The notes under the pieces are model-generated. The model did not search any database, was not told the origin of the DNA, and worked only from the letters and a program-made list of their open reading frames with translations. Made by a program: the position numbers and the translations under genes. Source: Bryobacteraceae bacterium (GTDB lineage: Bacteria > Acidobacteriota > Terriglobia > Bryobacterales > Bryobacteraceae). Taken from it: a stretch of 12,150 bases of DNA. Below, piece after piece: positions 1 to 6,373 of this stretch. The stretch spans positions 1-12,150 of the forward strand of contig JACMLA010000571.1 of NCBI GenBank assembly GCA_014379815.1. The letters run 5' to 3'. The number at the start of each line of letters is the position of its first letter. The first letter of the stretch is position 1.

Positions 1-972
1 CAGAAGCGCGGCCCATTTTTTCCAGCCCCATTCATCCTCCAGCCGGATTCCAAGTGCTTTAAGAAAGTCGCGGGGAGGCTCTGAACCGATTAGGACGAAA
101 GCGTGGTCGCAGGCACGCGGGCCGCCTTCGAGTTGACACACTCCCGGGGCAAATCCAGTAACCTTTGAACCCAGAAGTACCTGAATATTGGAAGCCCCTC
201 TAAGTCGCCGCGAGTTCTCCTTACTCAGTCGTGTGAACTCGGATCCCCGGTAACTCAGGGTCACCTGATTGGATTCTGCAAGGGCCAGCGCCGCCTCAAC
301 GGCCGAGTTCCCTCCACCAACCACCAGGATCTGCTCATTTTGATACTTGCGTGTCTGGAACAGCCTGTGCTGGACGAACGCGAGATCCTCGCCCGGCACG
401 CCGAGTTTTTTGGGCGATCCCGCTTTACCGGTGGCAACAACCACCCGCCTCGCGCGATAGCGGCCTGCGCTTGTTGTAATCGAGAAAACCCCTTCTTCGC
501 GCCGCAGCGAGGTGACGGCCTCACCTTCCCGGACCTGCAGACCAGCGGAGCGGACGAAAGATCGCCACGACTCGACTACGTCGTCCTTCACTGCCGCACG
601 AAGCGGGAGCAGACCTACCGACGGCCGCTCCTCCGGTTCGGTATAAATCCACTTCCCTTCGGGCAGATTGGCGACTGTGCTTCCGATCTGCTCTTTCTCG
701 ATGACAACAACCCGGCGACCGCGCGACTGCAATTCTGCTGCACAGTTCAATCCCGCCCCACCGGCACCGATCACCAGAACGTCGTAGACGTCGGTCTCAG
801 TGGGTGACCCGCCCAGTGCTTGTAGTTCCTGCTCCAGGGCAAGCGCCACCTCGTAGCCTTGCTCCATCGCCAGCTTTACGAGCGGCGACCCTGCAAGGTC
901 CCCAATCACAAATACGCCGGGTATGTTGCTTTCGAAGCGCTCGTTTATCTCCGGGCGGACACTGGTTGCCAT
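1..972 (-). CDS. FAD/NAD(P)-dependent oxidoreductase, TrxR/YpdA-like, apparently circularly permuted (3' end outside window)
   Basis: This is a partial gene: 324 codons from an ATG at 972-970, open to the window edge. Residues 67-93 form an FAD Rossmann motif (VLVIGAGGAG; acidic E92 after beta-2). VVVATGK is at 178-183. A second nucleotide fold at 215-230 (ILVVGGGNSAVEAA) is followed by YRG (241-243), where R242 suits NADPH. The order of parts resembles bacillithiol-disulfide reductase YpdA/Bdr and thioredoxin reductase, but there is no CxxC, so it is not a classical TrxR. Residues 6-43 (IPGVFVIGDLAGSP and the helix after it) match the segment that normally closes the FAD domain at the C-terminus of such enzymes. 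After FVLIGSEPPRDFLKALGI (292-309), where that segment would usually follow, the chain instead runs into WGWKKWAALL, possibly the start of a membrane helix. Substrate is unknown. An AGGAAG 10 nt upstream supports the start. Confidence 0.85.
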   Translation of the reverse strand, partial: MATSVRPEINERFESNIPGVFVIGDLAGSPLVKLAMEQGYEVALALEQELQALGGSPTETDVYDVLVIGAGGAGLNCAAELQSRGRRVVVIEKEQIGSTVANLPEGKWIYTEPEERPSVGLLPLRAAVKDDVVESWRSFVRSAGLQVREGEAVTSLRREEGVFSITTSAGRYRARRVVVATGKAGSPKKLGVPGEDLAFVQHRLFQTRKYQNEQILVVGGGNSAVEAALALAESNQVTLSYRGSEFTRLSKENSRRLRGASNIQVLLGSKVTGFAPGVCQLEGGPRACDHAFVLIGSEPPRDFLKALGIRLEDEWGWKKWAALL

Positions 973-982
973 AGAAGCCTAA

Positions 983-988
983 CTTCCT
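983..988 (-). promoter_or_regulatory. ribosome binding site of the flavoprotein gene
   Basis: On the minus strand this reads AGGAAG, 10 nt before the ATG at 972. It is the best purine-rich match upstream and supports starting the protein with the unusual FAD-closing segment rather than at an internal methionine. Confidence 0.5.
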
Positions 989-1003
989 AAGACGTATCGG
1001 GTT

Positions 1004-1015
1004 CGGAATATTCCG
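1004..1015. promoter_or_regulatory. perfect 12-bp palindrome in the divergent intergenic region, candidate operator
   Basis: CGGAATATTCCG is a perfect inverted repeat. It lies almost at the centre of the 78-bp gap between the divergent flavoprotein (start 972) and the exported-protein gene (start 1051), 31 nt from one start codon and 35 nt from the other. A dimeric regulator binding here could control both directions. No regulator gene lies beside it in the window, and I could not assign convincing -35/-10 boxes, so the operator role is inference from symmetry and position only. Confidence 0.35.
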
Positions 1016-1050
1016 GGAGAGATTTCAACCGCATCTCTTACTTACCATTT

Positions 1051-1521
1051 GTGCCGCACCCAAGAGCTCTTAGTTTCCTCCTGCTCGCGGCCGCCTGGGT
1101 GACTTACCCCGCCAACGCCGCTGATTTCGGCGCCGGAGTTCGTTATGTAGGCGGCACAGTCAGCACGATCCCGGCAGACTGCAGCGGACAAATTCGAACT
1201 ACCGATGACTTGTTTCTCGAGTTCCGTGGTGGCAAACGTCAGGTTAGCGTCGGCTACGACCACATTAACCTGCTGGAGTACGGCCTGAATGTGAACCGTC
1301 GCCTTGGCCTCGCAATGGCGATTTCCCCTTTGTTCCTGCTGGCTAAGTCCCGTAAGCACTTTCTGACCGTCGGATTTACCGATACCGACGGCAAGCAGCA
1401 GGCCATGGTGTTCCGCGTAGACAAATCTAAAATCCGCTCCGTGCTGGTGTCTCTGGAGGCTCGCACGGGCATCAAGGTTACTTATCAGGATGAACAAGCA
1501 CGTAAAGCAGGAAGGGGCTGA
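1051..1521 (+). CDS. exported protein of unknown function, Acidobacteria-type conserved hypothetical
   Basis: The protein has 156 residues, starting at GTG 1051. There is no in-frame ATG upstream and the Shine-Dalgarno is weak, so the start is provisional. Residues 1-23 form a signal peptide: His3 and Arg5, a hydrophobic core (LSFLLLAAAWV), then ANA before ADFGAG. The mature part begins with GVRYVGGTVSTIP, followed by a beta-rich stretch (LFLEFRGGKRQVSV, INLLEYGLN), a short hydrophobic segment (LGLAMAISPLFLLAK, ~85-99), and a final part with HFLTVGFTDTDGK and a short helix (VLVSLEARTGIKV). The pattern matches, from memory, a small conserved family common in Acidobacteriota; no function is known to me. 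The hydrophobic segment could lie against or enter a membrane. The next gene follows after 4 nt, so the two are probably co-transcribed. Confidence 0.75.
   Translation: MPHPRALSFLLLAAAWVTYPANAADFGAGVRYVGGTVSTIPADCSGQIRTTDDLFLEFRGGKRQVSVGYDHINLLEYGLNVNRRLGLAMAISPLFLLAKSRKHFLTVGFTDTDGKQQAMVFRVDKSKIRSVLVSLEARTGIKVTYQDEQARKAGRG
1509..1517 (+). promoter_or_regulatory. ribosome binding site that fixes the start at 1526
   Basis: AGGAAGGGG lies inside the end of the preceding coding region, 8 nt before the ATG at 1526. It decides for 1526 over the in-frame ATG at 1490, which would put twelve charged residues in front of the signal peptide. Confidence 0.7.
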
Positions 1522-1525
1522 AGAC

Positions 1526-2098
1526 ATGACCCGTTCAGTTCTAGCTTTGATCGCAGCCGTTGGCTGTTTCGGTTCGGACGCCCAAAATCCGGATCCGCTC
1601 CTGTCCGTGCGACGCGTCTACGTCGACAAACTCTCCGGCGTTAACTCCGGCGGGGTTCGGGACATGATCGTCAACGCGCTCCAGAATGCAAGTCTGTTCC
1701 GGATCACCGAGGATTTTGACAAAGCGGACGCCACGATCCGGGGCTCGGCCGACGATCAGGTGTTTACCGACACATTCCAGTCCAGCGAAGGCGTCCATGC
1801 AAGCACGTCGATTGGGACCGGGCTAGGTTCCCGGGTTGGCATTCCCCGACTCAGCGCAAACGTCGGTGACCAGGAATCCATCCGTATCGCAGAACGCAAG
1901 CATGAAGCGACGGCTGCCATCCGCCTCGTAAATCGTGAAGGAGACGTTATCTGGTCCACTACGCAGGAAAGTCAGGGAGCGAAATTCCGCGGAGCTGGCG
2001 CCGACGTTGCCGACAAAATCGTGCGACAGCTACAGGCAGATCTGGAACGGGCGCGAAGGCCTCTTAATGCTGCTCAACCTACTCCTGTTAAGCACTAA
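1526..2098 (+). CDS. exported protein of unknown function, second gene of the pair
   Basis: The protein has 190 residues from ATG 1526, chosen for its strong RBS and because it places the signal peptide at the N-terminus (TRSVLALIAAVGCFGSDA before QNPDP). Cys14 follows AVG and could be a weak lipobox, so a lipoprotein is possible. The mature part starts with VRRVYVDKLSG and a helix (VRDMIVNALQNASLF), then ADATIRGSADD, a glycine/serine-rich linker around 90-120, and ends with AAIRLVNREGDVIWSTTQES and ADVADKIVRQLQADLERA. This two-part layout recalls acidobacterial periplasmic proteins remotely like the FlgO/LPP20 type that form small alpha-beta domains, but I cannot name a function. It begins 4 nt after its partner's stop. 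Its last 11 nt overlap the end of the convergent yggU gene. Confidence 0.78.
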   Translation: MTRSVLALIAAVGCFGSDAQNPDPLLSVRRVYVDKLSGVNSGGVRDMIVNALQNASLFRITEDFDKADATIRGSADDQVFTDTFQSSEGVHASTSIGTGLGSRVGIPRLSANVGDQESIRIAERKHEATAAIRLVNREGDVIWSTTQESQGAKFRGAGADVADKIVRQLQADLERARRPLNAAQPTPVKH

Positions 2099-2351
2099 TC
2101 CGGACCTGTTTAGTCGAAGACGAAAGCCCACGAAGCAGCTCCACTTTGCTCTGCGCCACACCAAACGCAGACGCCAAAAGCGCACAAACAGCCGCGTTCG
2201 CTTTCCCCTTATCGGGCGCGGCTGTCACCTTGACCTTCAATGACCCGTTATCCAGGAAACCAATCACTTCGTCGCATGAAGACTTCGGTACTACTTTGAG
2301 AGTCAAAGTCAGCGACCCTTCCAACCGCAAGCGAGCCAGCAACTCAACCAT
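2088..2351 (-). CDS. yggU: DUF167 / YggU family (UPF0235) protein
   Basis: The protein has 87 residues, a typical length for the family. It shows the diagnostic layout: a beta strand followed by VVPKSSCDEVIGFLDNGSLK, then LKVKVTAAPDKGKAN, a helix (AVCALLASAFGV) and KVELLRGLSSSTKQVRI. The APxxGKAN motif is the family hallmark. Structures of YggU relatives are known but the biochemical role is not established. It is probably the last gene of the minus-strand operon, starting 9 nt after the stop of the gene before it. No good Shine-Dalgarno is visible, so translation may depend on coupling. Its 3' end overlaps the convergent exported-protein gene by 11 nt. Confidence 0.9.
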   Translation of the reverse strand: MVELLARLRLEGSLTLTLKVVPKSSCDEVIGFLDNGSLKVKVTAAPDKGKANAAVCALLASAFGVAQSKVELLRGLSSSTKQVRISA

Positions 2352-2360
2352 TCCAGGAGA

Positions 2361-2819
2361 TCACCGGGTGAAGTCGATTCCCGCGATCACCATCGTTGGC
2401 AGAGCCTGATTCCAGGTTGCCGGAATTCCCTCAAACGGTAGCCGAAACGTCCGGGTACCGCCGGGGTCGAGTTTCGACTTCACAATCGGAACCCTCTCCC
2501 GCTGGATCTCAAGACCTGAAGGATCCCGAAAGATGCACGTCAGTTCCACTCTTTCCACGGCCCGGATCCCGGAGTTCGTAATCTTGCCCGTGATCTCCAC
2601 CAGTTCGCTGCCGGAAAAGCTGGCCGTCGCCTTCATTTCCACGTCGCCAAGCTTCAAATTGCGAACATATTCTTTGGCTTCGCCCGTTACAGCTTTCTGC
2701 GCCGGCTTCTCGGCAGGGCGACTCGCAAAGTATCCGAGCGCACCCACGCCCGCTACGGCGAGCATGATTGCGACAACGACGGGGGCACTGATCCGCGACT
2801 GCTCGACCTTACTGACCAC
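2361..2819 (-). CDS. membrane-anchored protein with Ig-like (FxLYD/DUF3426-like) domain
   Basis: The protein has 152 residues starting at GTG 2819, which overlaps the end of pmbA by 11 nt; a GGGAG about 10 nt upstream serves as RBS. Residues ~12-32 form one hydrophobic helix (APVVVAIMLAVAGVGALGY), followed by a Pro/Lys/Ala linker and a beta domain from ~55 to the end. That domain contains VEITGKITNSGIRAVERVEL, CIFRDPSGLEI, LDPGGTRTFRLPFEGIP and ATWNQALPTMVIAGIDF. This is the usual order of strands in FxLYD/DUF3426-type extracytoplasmic Ig-like domains, with N-terminus in the cytoplasm and the domain outside. The function is unknown. Tight coupling to pmbA suggests co-expression with TldD/PmbA, not necessarily a shared reaction. 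Confidence 0.75.
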   Translation of the reverse strand: MVSKVEQSRISAPVVVAIMLAVAGVGALGYFASRPAEKPAQKAVTGEAKEYVRNLKLGDVEMKATASFSGSELVEITGKITNSGIRAVERVELTCIFRDPSGLEIQRERVPIVKSKLDPGGTRTFRLPFEGIPATWNQALPTMVIAGIDFTR

Positions 2820-4161
2820 TAACCGTCATCTCCCGTATCAGCAAAGTGGGCGAAGCCATTGAGCTTCGAAATTCCAGATCCGACCCGATAGCTGCGATTC
2901 CCATTAACATCTCAGGCAGCGTCCCTGCGATAGTGACCTCCGAGACAGGAAACGACAGCTTCCCGTTCTCGATCCATAAACCCGCCGCACCTCGCGAATA
3001 ATCGCCCGTGACGGTATTGACACCAAAACCAATCAGCTCAGTCACGTAAAACGCATTATCCAGCGACGCGATGATGTCCTCCGGGCTTTGTTGGCCGGGT
3101 TCGAAAAACAGGTTGCCGTTACCTACACCCGCATTGCCCGTAATCCCGCGGGATGCGTTTCCGGTAGTGCGCAGTCCCAATTTCCTTGCTGTATAAGAGT
3201 TCAGTAGCCAACTCTTGAGCACCCCGTTCTCGATCACCACCGTCCGACGCGACGGCACCCCTTCATCATCAAAAGGACAGGAACCAAACAGACCGGGTAT
3301 GGTCGCATCGTCGATCATTGTGAGTCGTTCGCTTGCTACCTTCTGGCCCATCTTTCCCGCCAGAAAAGATTCCTGCCGGTAAATCGCATCGCCGCTGACC
3401 GAGTCAAACAAATTGTCTACCAGCGACTTAGCCACCCGTGGCTCAAACACAATGGGCACCTTCTGTGTTGCCACCTTACGTGCACCCAGCCTTCGCAGAG
3501 CTCTTTCCGCAGCACGCCGCCCCACCGCCTCCGCCGCATCCAACCTCTCCGGCTCACGCGCGACCGAGTACCAGTAATCCCGCTCCATCGTCCCGTTTAA
3601 CTGCGCGACCGGGACCGCACTCATAGAACAACTGCTGGTCCGGTAGCTTCCAAGGAATCCCAGCGAATTGGCAAACACCGTTGTCCCACTGTGCGTGTCG
3701 AACGAGGCACCTTCAGAATTTCCAATTCGCTCGTCGACCGCAAACGCCGCCGCTTCGGCTTTCTTTGCCTGCTCGATCTTCCAGTCCGTCGAGAGTTCCA
3801 CCACCGCTGGTGAATAGAGCTGCAGATCGGTCCCGATTCGCCCCAGTTCGGCGGGATCCGGCAGGCCGGCAAACGGGTCTTCAGTGGTGATTTTCGCCAG
3901 CCCCAACGCCGAGTCCACCATGTACCGGATTCCATCGTCCGATAAATCAGAGGAGTACGCTGAGCCCGTGTGCTTCCCCACCAGAACGCGCACACCCGTC
4001 CCCCGCGACCCTGCTTCTGTCAGCGTCTCCACCTCACCCATGCGCACGTTGACGGAGAACTGTTTTCCCTCAGAAACCGTGCACTCGGCCTCAGTGGCGC
4101 CACTATCGAGCGCCATCCGAATGACCCTCGATGCGAGTTCTTCCAGCGGATCAGCGCTCAA
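2809..4161 (-). CDS. pmbA: PmbA/TldE, non-catalytic partner of the TldD metallopeptidase
   Basis: The protein has 450 residues, the family's usual length, and begins at TTG 4161. The start codon overlaps the tldD stop (TTGA), with GGGGGA 5 nt upstream. It shares the TldD/PmbA fold: an N-terminal domain with MGEVETLTEAGSRGTGVRV and HTGSAYSSDLS, and a C-terminal half with MGQKVASERLTMIDDATIPG, DDEGVPSRRTVVIENGVLK, GVNTVTGDYSRGAAGLWIENG and the tail SPTLLIREMTVSG. Where TldD has HEAVGH, this protein reads VFEPRVAKSLVDNL, so the zinc site is absent, as expected for TldE. In Escherichia coli the TldD-TldE heterodimer cleaves unfolded peptides in its cavity, matures microcin B17 and degrades CcdA. 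The native substrate here is unknown; I see no leader-peptide gene in the window. Confidence 0.95.
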   Translation of the reverse strand: MSADPLEELASRVIRMALDSGATEAECTVSEGKQFSVNVRMGEVETLTEAGSRGTGVRVLVGKHTGSAYSSDLSDDGIRYMVDSALGLAKITTEDPFAGLPDPAELGRIGTDLQLYSPAVVELSTDWKIEQAKKAEAAAFAVDERIGNSEGASFDTHSGTTVFANSLGFLGSYRTSSCSMSAVPVAQLNGTMERDYWYSVAREPERLDAAEAVGRRAAERALRRLGARKVATQKVPIVFEPRVAKSLVDNLFDSVSGDAIYRQESFLAGKMGQKVASERLTMIDDATIPGLFGSCPFDDEGVPSRRTVVIENGVLKSWLLNSYTARKLGLRTTGNASRGITGNAGVGNGNLFFEPGQQSPEDIIASLDNAFYVTELIGFGVNTVTGDYSRGAAGLWIENGKLSFPVSEVTIAGTLPEMLMGIAAIGSDLEFRSSMASPTLLIREMTVSGQ

Positions 4162-5588
4162 GCCGTTCCCCCAACTGTCATCCGATCCAGCTTGATCGTA
4201 GGAATGCCCACACCCACTGGTACGCTCTGCCCTTCCTTACCGCAAATACCAATCCCTTCATCCAGCCTCAGATCGTTTCCGACCATCGATACGTACTTCA
4301 GTGCCTCCGGTCCATTGCCAATCAAAGTTGCCCCGCGAACCGCCTGCGTCAGCTTGCCATCTTCGATCAGGTAGCTTTCAGAAGCAGTAAACACGAAGTT
4401 GCCACTCGTAATGTCGACCTGACCGCCTCCAAAGTTCCCGCAATACAGCCCTTTTTTCACGGACCGGATGATGTCCTCCGGTTCGCTCTGTCCCGCCAGC
4501 ATAAAGGTATTGGTCATTCTCGGCATAGGGATGTGCTGGTACGATTCCCGCCTGCCACTGCCGGTAGAGCTCTGCTTGAGAATTTTGCCCGAAAGCTTAT
4601 CGGTTAAGTATCCCCGCAGAATGCCGTTCTCGATCAACACGTTCTGCTGTGTGGGCTGGCCCTCGTCATCGACATTCAGGGATCCGCGCCGGTTCTCCAG
4701 CGTGCCATCATCAACAATTGTGCAGAGTTCGCTTGCGACCTGCTGGCCGATCCGGTTACTAAACGCTGATGTGCCTTTCCTGTTAAAGTCCGCTTCCAGA
4801 CCGTGACCTACCGCTTCATGCAGCAAAATCCCGGGCCAGCCTGGACCTAAAACCACGGTCGTTTCACCTGCTGGTGCTGGTGCCGCATGCAACTGCACAA
4901 TCGCCTGGCGCGCTGCTTCTTTCGCAAAATGCTCCGGCGTGCGCGTAGTCAGGAAGTAATCGAGTCCTACGCGCCCACCTCCGCCCGAATAGCCTCGGTG
5001 AGATGTCCCATCGTCGTTGCGGGCCAGTGCAGCAACACTGATGCGCGCGAGAGGCTGCCTATCAAAACTGAGGGTGCCGTCGCTGGTCGCAACCAATACA
5101 TGCCGGAGGTTATCCGCATATGTGGCCTGAACCTGGAAGATTCTGTCGTCAGTGTCGCGGGCTGCCGCATCTGCCCGCTTCACCAGCTGCACACGTTCTT
5201 CCAAACTCATCTCGGTAGGCGCTACAGGAACCTTATAGAAGTTGCGCCCATTCAATTCGTGGAGAGAGATCTTCTCCACCTCAGACGGTCCACGTGCGAT
5301 AAATGACGCTACACGCGACGCTTGCCGAATGCGTTCCGGTGATAAGTCGTCGCTATACGCGTAACCGGTGCGTTCTCCCGCAATCACCCGAACGCCAACA
5401 CCCATGGAGACACCCTGGGTAGCACTTTTGACAATCGATTCGTCAATGCTGAGTGAAGTTGTAGCGAGGTACTCGAAATACAGGTCAGCATAGTCCCCGC
5501 CCTGCGACAAAGCTTCCGACAAATAGCTCTCGAGGTCCCTCTCGGTCAAACCGAACTTCGAAGCAAAAAAAGAGTCCCGAAACCCCAT
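4158..5588 (-). CDS. tldD: TldD metallopeptidase, catalytic subunit
   Basis: The protein has 476 residues, close to the Escherichia coli length. The zinc motif HExxxH is intact: H257, E258 and H262 in LLHEAVGHGLEADFNRKGTS. A candidate third ligand, C449, sits in GIGICGKEGQSVPVG near the C-terminus. Other family blocks are SIDESIVKSATQGVSMGVGV (47-66), GERTGYAYSDDLS (71-83), NRIGQQVASELCTIVDDGTL (278-297) and MTNTFMLAGQSEPEDI (358-373). It is a cytoplasmic peptidase forming a heteromer with PmbA. The gene follows the response regulator after 20 nt without a strong Shine-Dalgarno, and overlaps pmbA by 4 nt, which fits a fixed subunit ratio. Confidence 0.96.
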   Translation of the reverse strand: MGFRDSFFASKFGLTERDLESYLSEALSQGGDYADLYFEYLATTSLSIDESIVKSATQGVSMGVGVRVIAGERTGYAYSDDLSPERIRQASRVASFIARGPSEVEKISLHELNGRNFYKVPVAPTEMSLEERVQLVKRADAAARDTDDRIFQVQATYADNLRHVLVATSDGTLSFDRQPLARISVAALARNDDGTSHRGYSGGGGRVGLDYFLTTRTPEHFAKEAARQAIVQLHAAPAPAGETTVVLGPGWPGILLHEAVGHGLEADFNRKGTSAFSNRIGQQVASELCTIVDDGTLENRRGSLNVDDEGQPTQQNVLIENGILRGYLTDKLSGKILKQSSTGSGRRESYQHIPMPRMTNTFMLAGQSEPEDIIRSVKKGLYCGNFGGGQVDITSGNFVFTASESYLIEDGKLTQAVRGATLIGNGPEALKYVSMVGNDLRLDEGIGICGKEGQSVPVGVGIPTIKLDRMTVGGTA

Positions 5589-5608
5589 AATTCAAGGGTA
5601 CCAGCCAG

Positions 5609-6373
5609 TCACACGTTCAGGCGCTCCCGGAGTTCTTTTGCTCTCTCCCGTGCTACGGTAAGCTCAGTTTTTTTCAGATCGTCCAGACGCACAAGGATCT
5701 TTCCGCCGAACCAGTTATAAAGTTCCGCCACGTGATCCACATTCACGAGCGTCGAACGGTGAATTCGCAGAAATTTCGCAGGGTCCAGCTTCGCTTCAAG
5801 TTCCACGATGCTGCCATCCACGCAGTAGTCCCTCGCCGGAGTGCTGGCAAAGGTAAGTTTGTCCTTTGCGTAGAAGTGCGTTACCTGCCGTAGATCGACA
5901 AACTCGATTCGCTCTCCAGTTCGGGAAGGCAGACGCGCCGGGTAAATAGGCCTCGGGTCCAGCACTACCGCCAGGCGCCTGACTAAATCCTGCATGTCCG
6001 GTTTCGGTTCCGAACCGCCGCGCATCTTTTCCAGTTTCGTTAAAGCACGATCGAGTTTTTCCGGCTCAATCGGCTTTAGCAGGTAATCGATCGAATTTAC
6101 CTCAAACGCACGCAAGGCATGTTCGTGGTACGCGGTGGTAAACACGACAAGCGGTTGATCGCGCCCCAGCCGCTGCAGAAGTTCGAACCCGGTTAGTGCT
6201 GGCATCTGGATATCCAGAAACAGCACATCCGGCCTGATCGCCGCGATCTCTTCGAGTGCTCGTTCAGGATCCGTCTGACTTCCCGCTATTGAGACACGCC
6301 CAGCTTCTGACAGCAACCGCGTGAGTCGCCGCAAGGCAAGCTCCTCGTCATCTACCAGATAGGCTTTCATCAT
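5609..6373 (-). CDS. LytR/AlgR-family response regulator (REC-LytTR)
   Basis: The protein has 254 residues. The receiver domain spans ~1-120: acidic pair D8/D9, phosphoacceptor D54 in LFLDIQMPALTGFELL, T79/T80, and K100 in SIDYLLKP. The LytTR DNA-binding domain covers ~148-250, with IEFVDLRQVTHFYAKDKLTF, KFLRIHRSTLVNVDHV and GGKILVRLDD. The N-terminus has two adjacent methionines (6373 and 6370), so the exact start is uncertain by one codon. The start lies 26 nt inside the kinase gene and no Shine-Dalgarno is visible, so translational coupling to the kinase is likely. It should bind promoter DNA when phosphorylated by the neighbouring kinase. Target genes cannot be named from sequence. Confidence 0.95.
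   Translation of the reverse strand: MMKAYLVDDEELALRRLTRLLSEAGRVSIAGSQTDPERALEEIAAIRPDVLFLDIQMPALTGFELLQRLGRDQPLVVFTTAYHEHALRAFEVNSIDYLLKPIEPEKLDRALTKLEKMRGGSEPKPDMQDLVRRLAVVLDPRPIYPARLPSRTGERIEFVDLRQVTHFYAKDKLTFASTPARDYCVDGSIVELEAKLDPAKFLRIHRSTLVNVDHVAELYNWFGGKILVRLDDLKKTELTVARERAKELRERLNV

Noticed and set aside
340..807. Plus-strand open frame opposite the flavoprotein
   Set aside because: The opposite strand carries two intact nucleotide-binding motifs in a continuous 324-codon frame; this one has no motif and no ribosome site.
1..972. Classical thioredoxin reductase (TrxB)
   Set aside because: The CxxC redox pair expected in the NADPH domain is absent, and the chain order differs.
1490..1525. 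Upstream ATG for the second exported protein
   Set aside because: It would add twelve charged residues before the signal peptide and overlap the preceding gene by 32 nt. The ATG at 1526 has a strong ribosome site at 8 nt.
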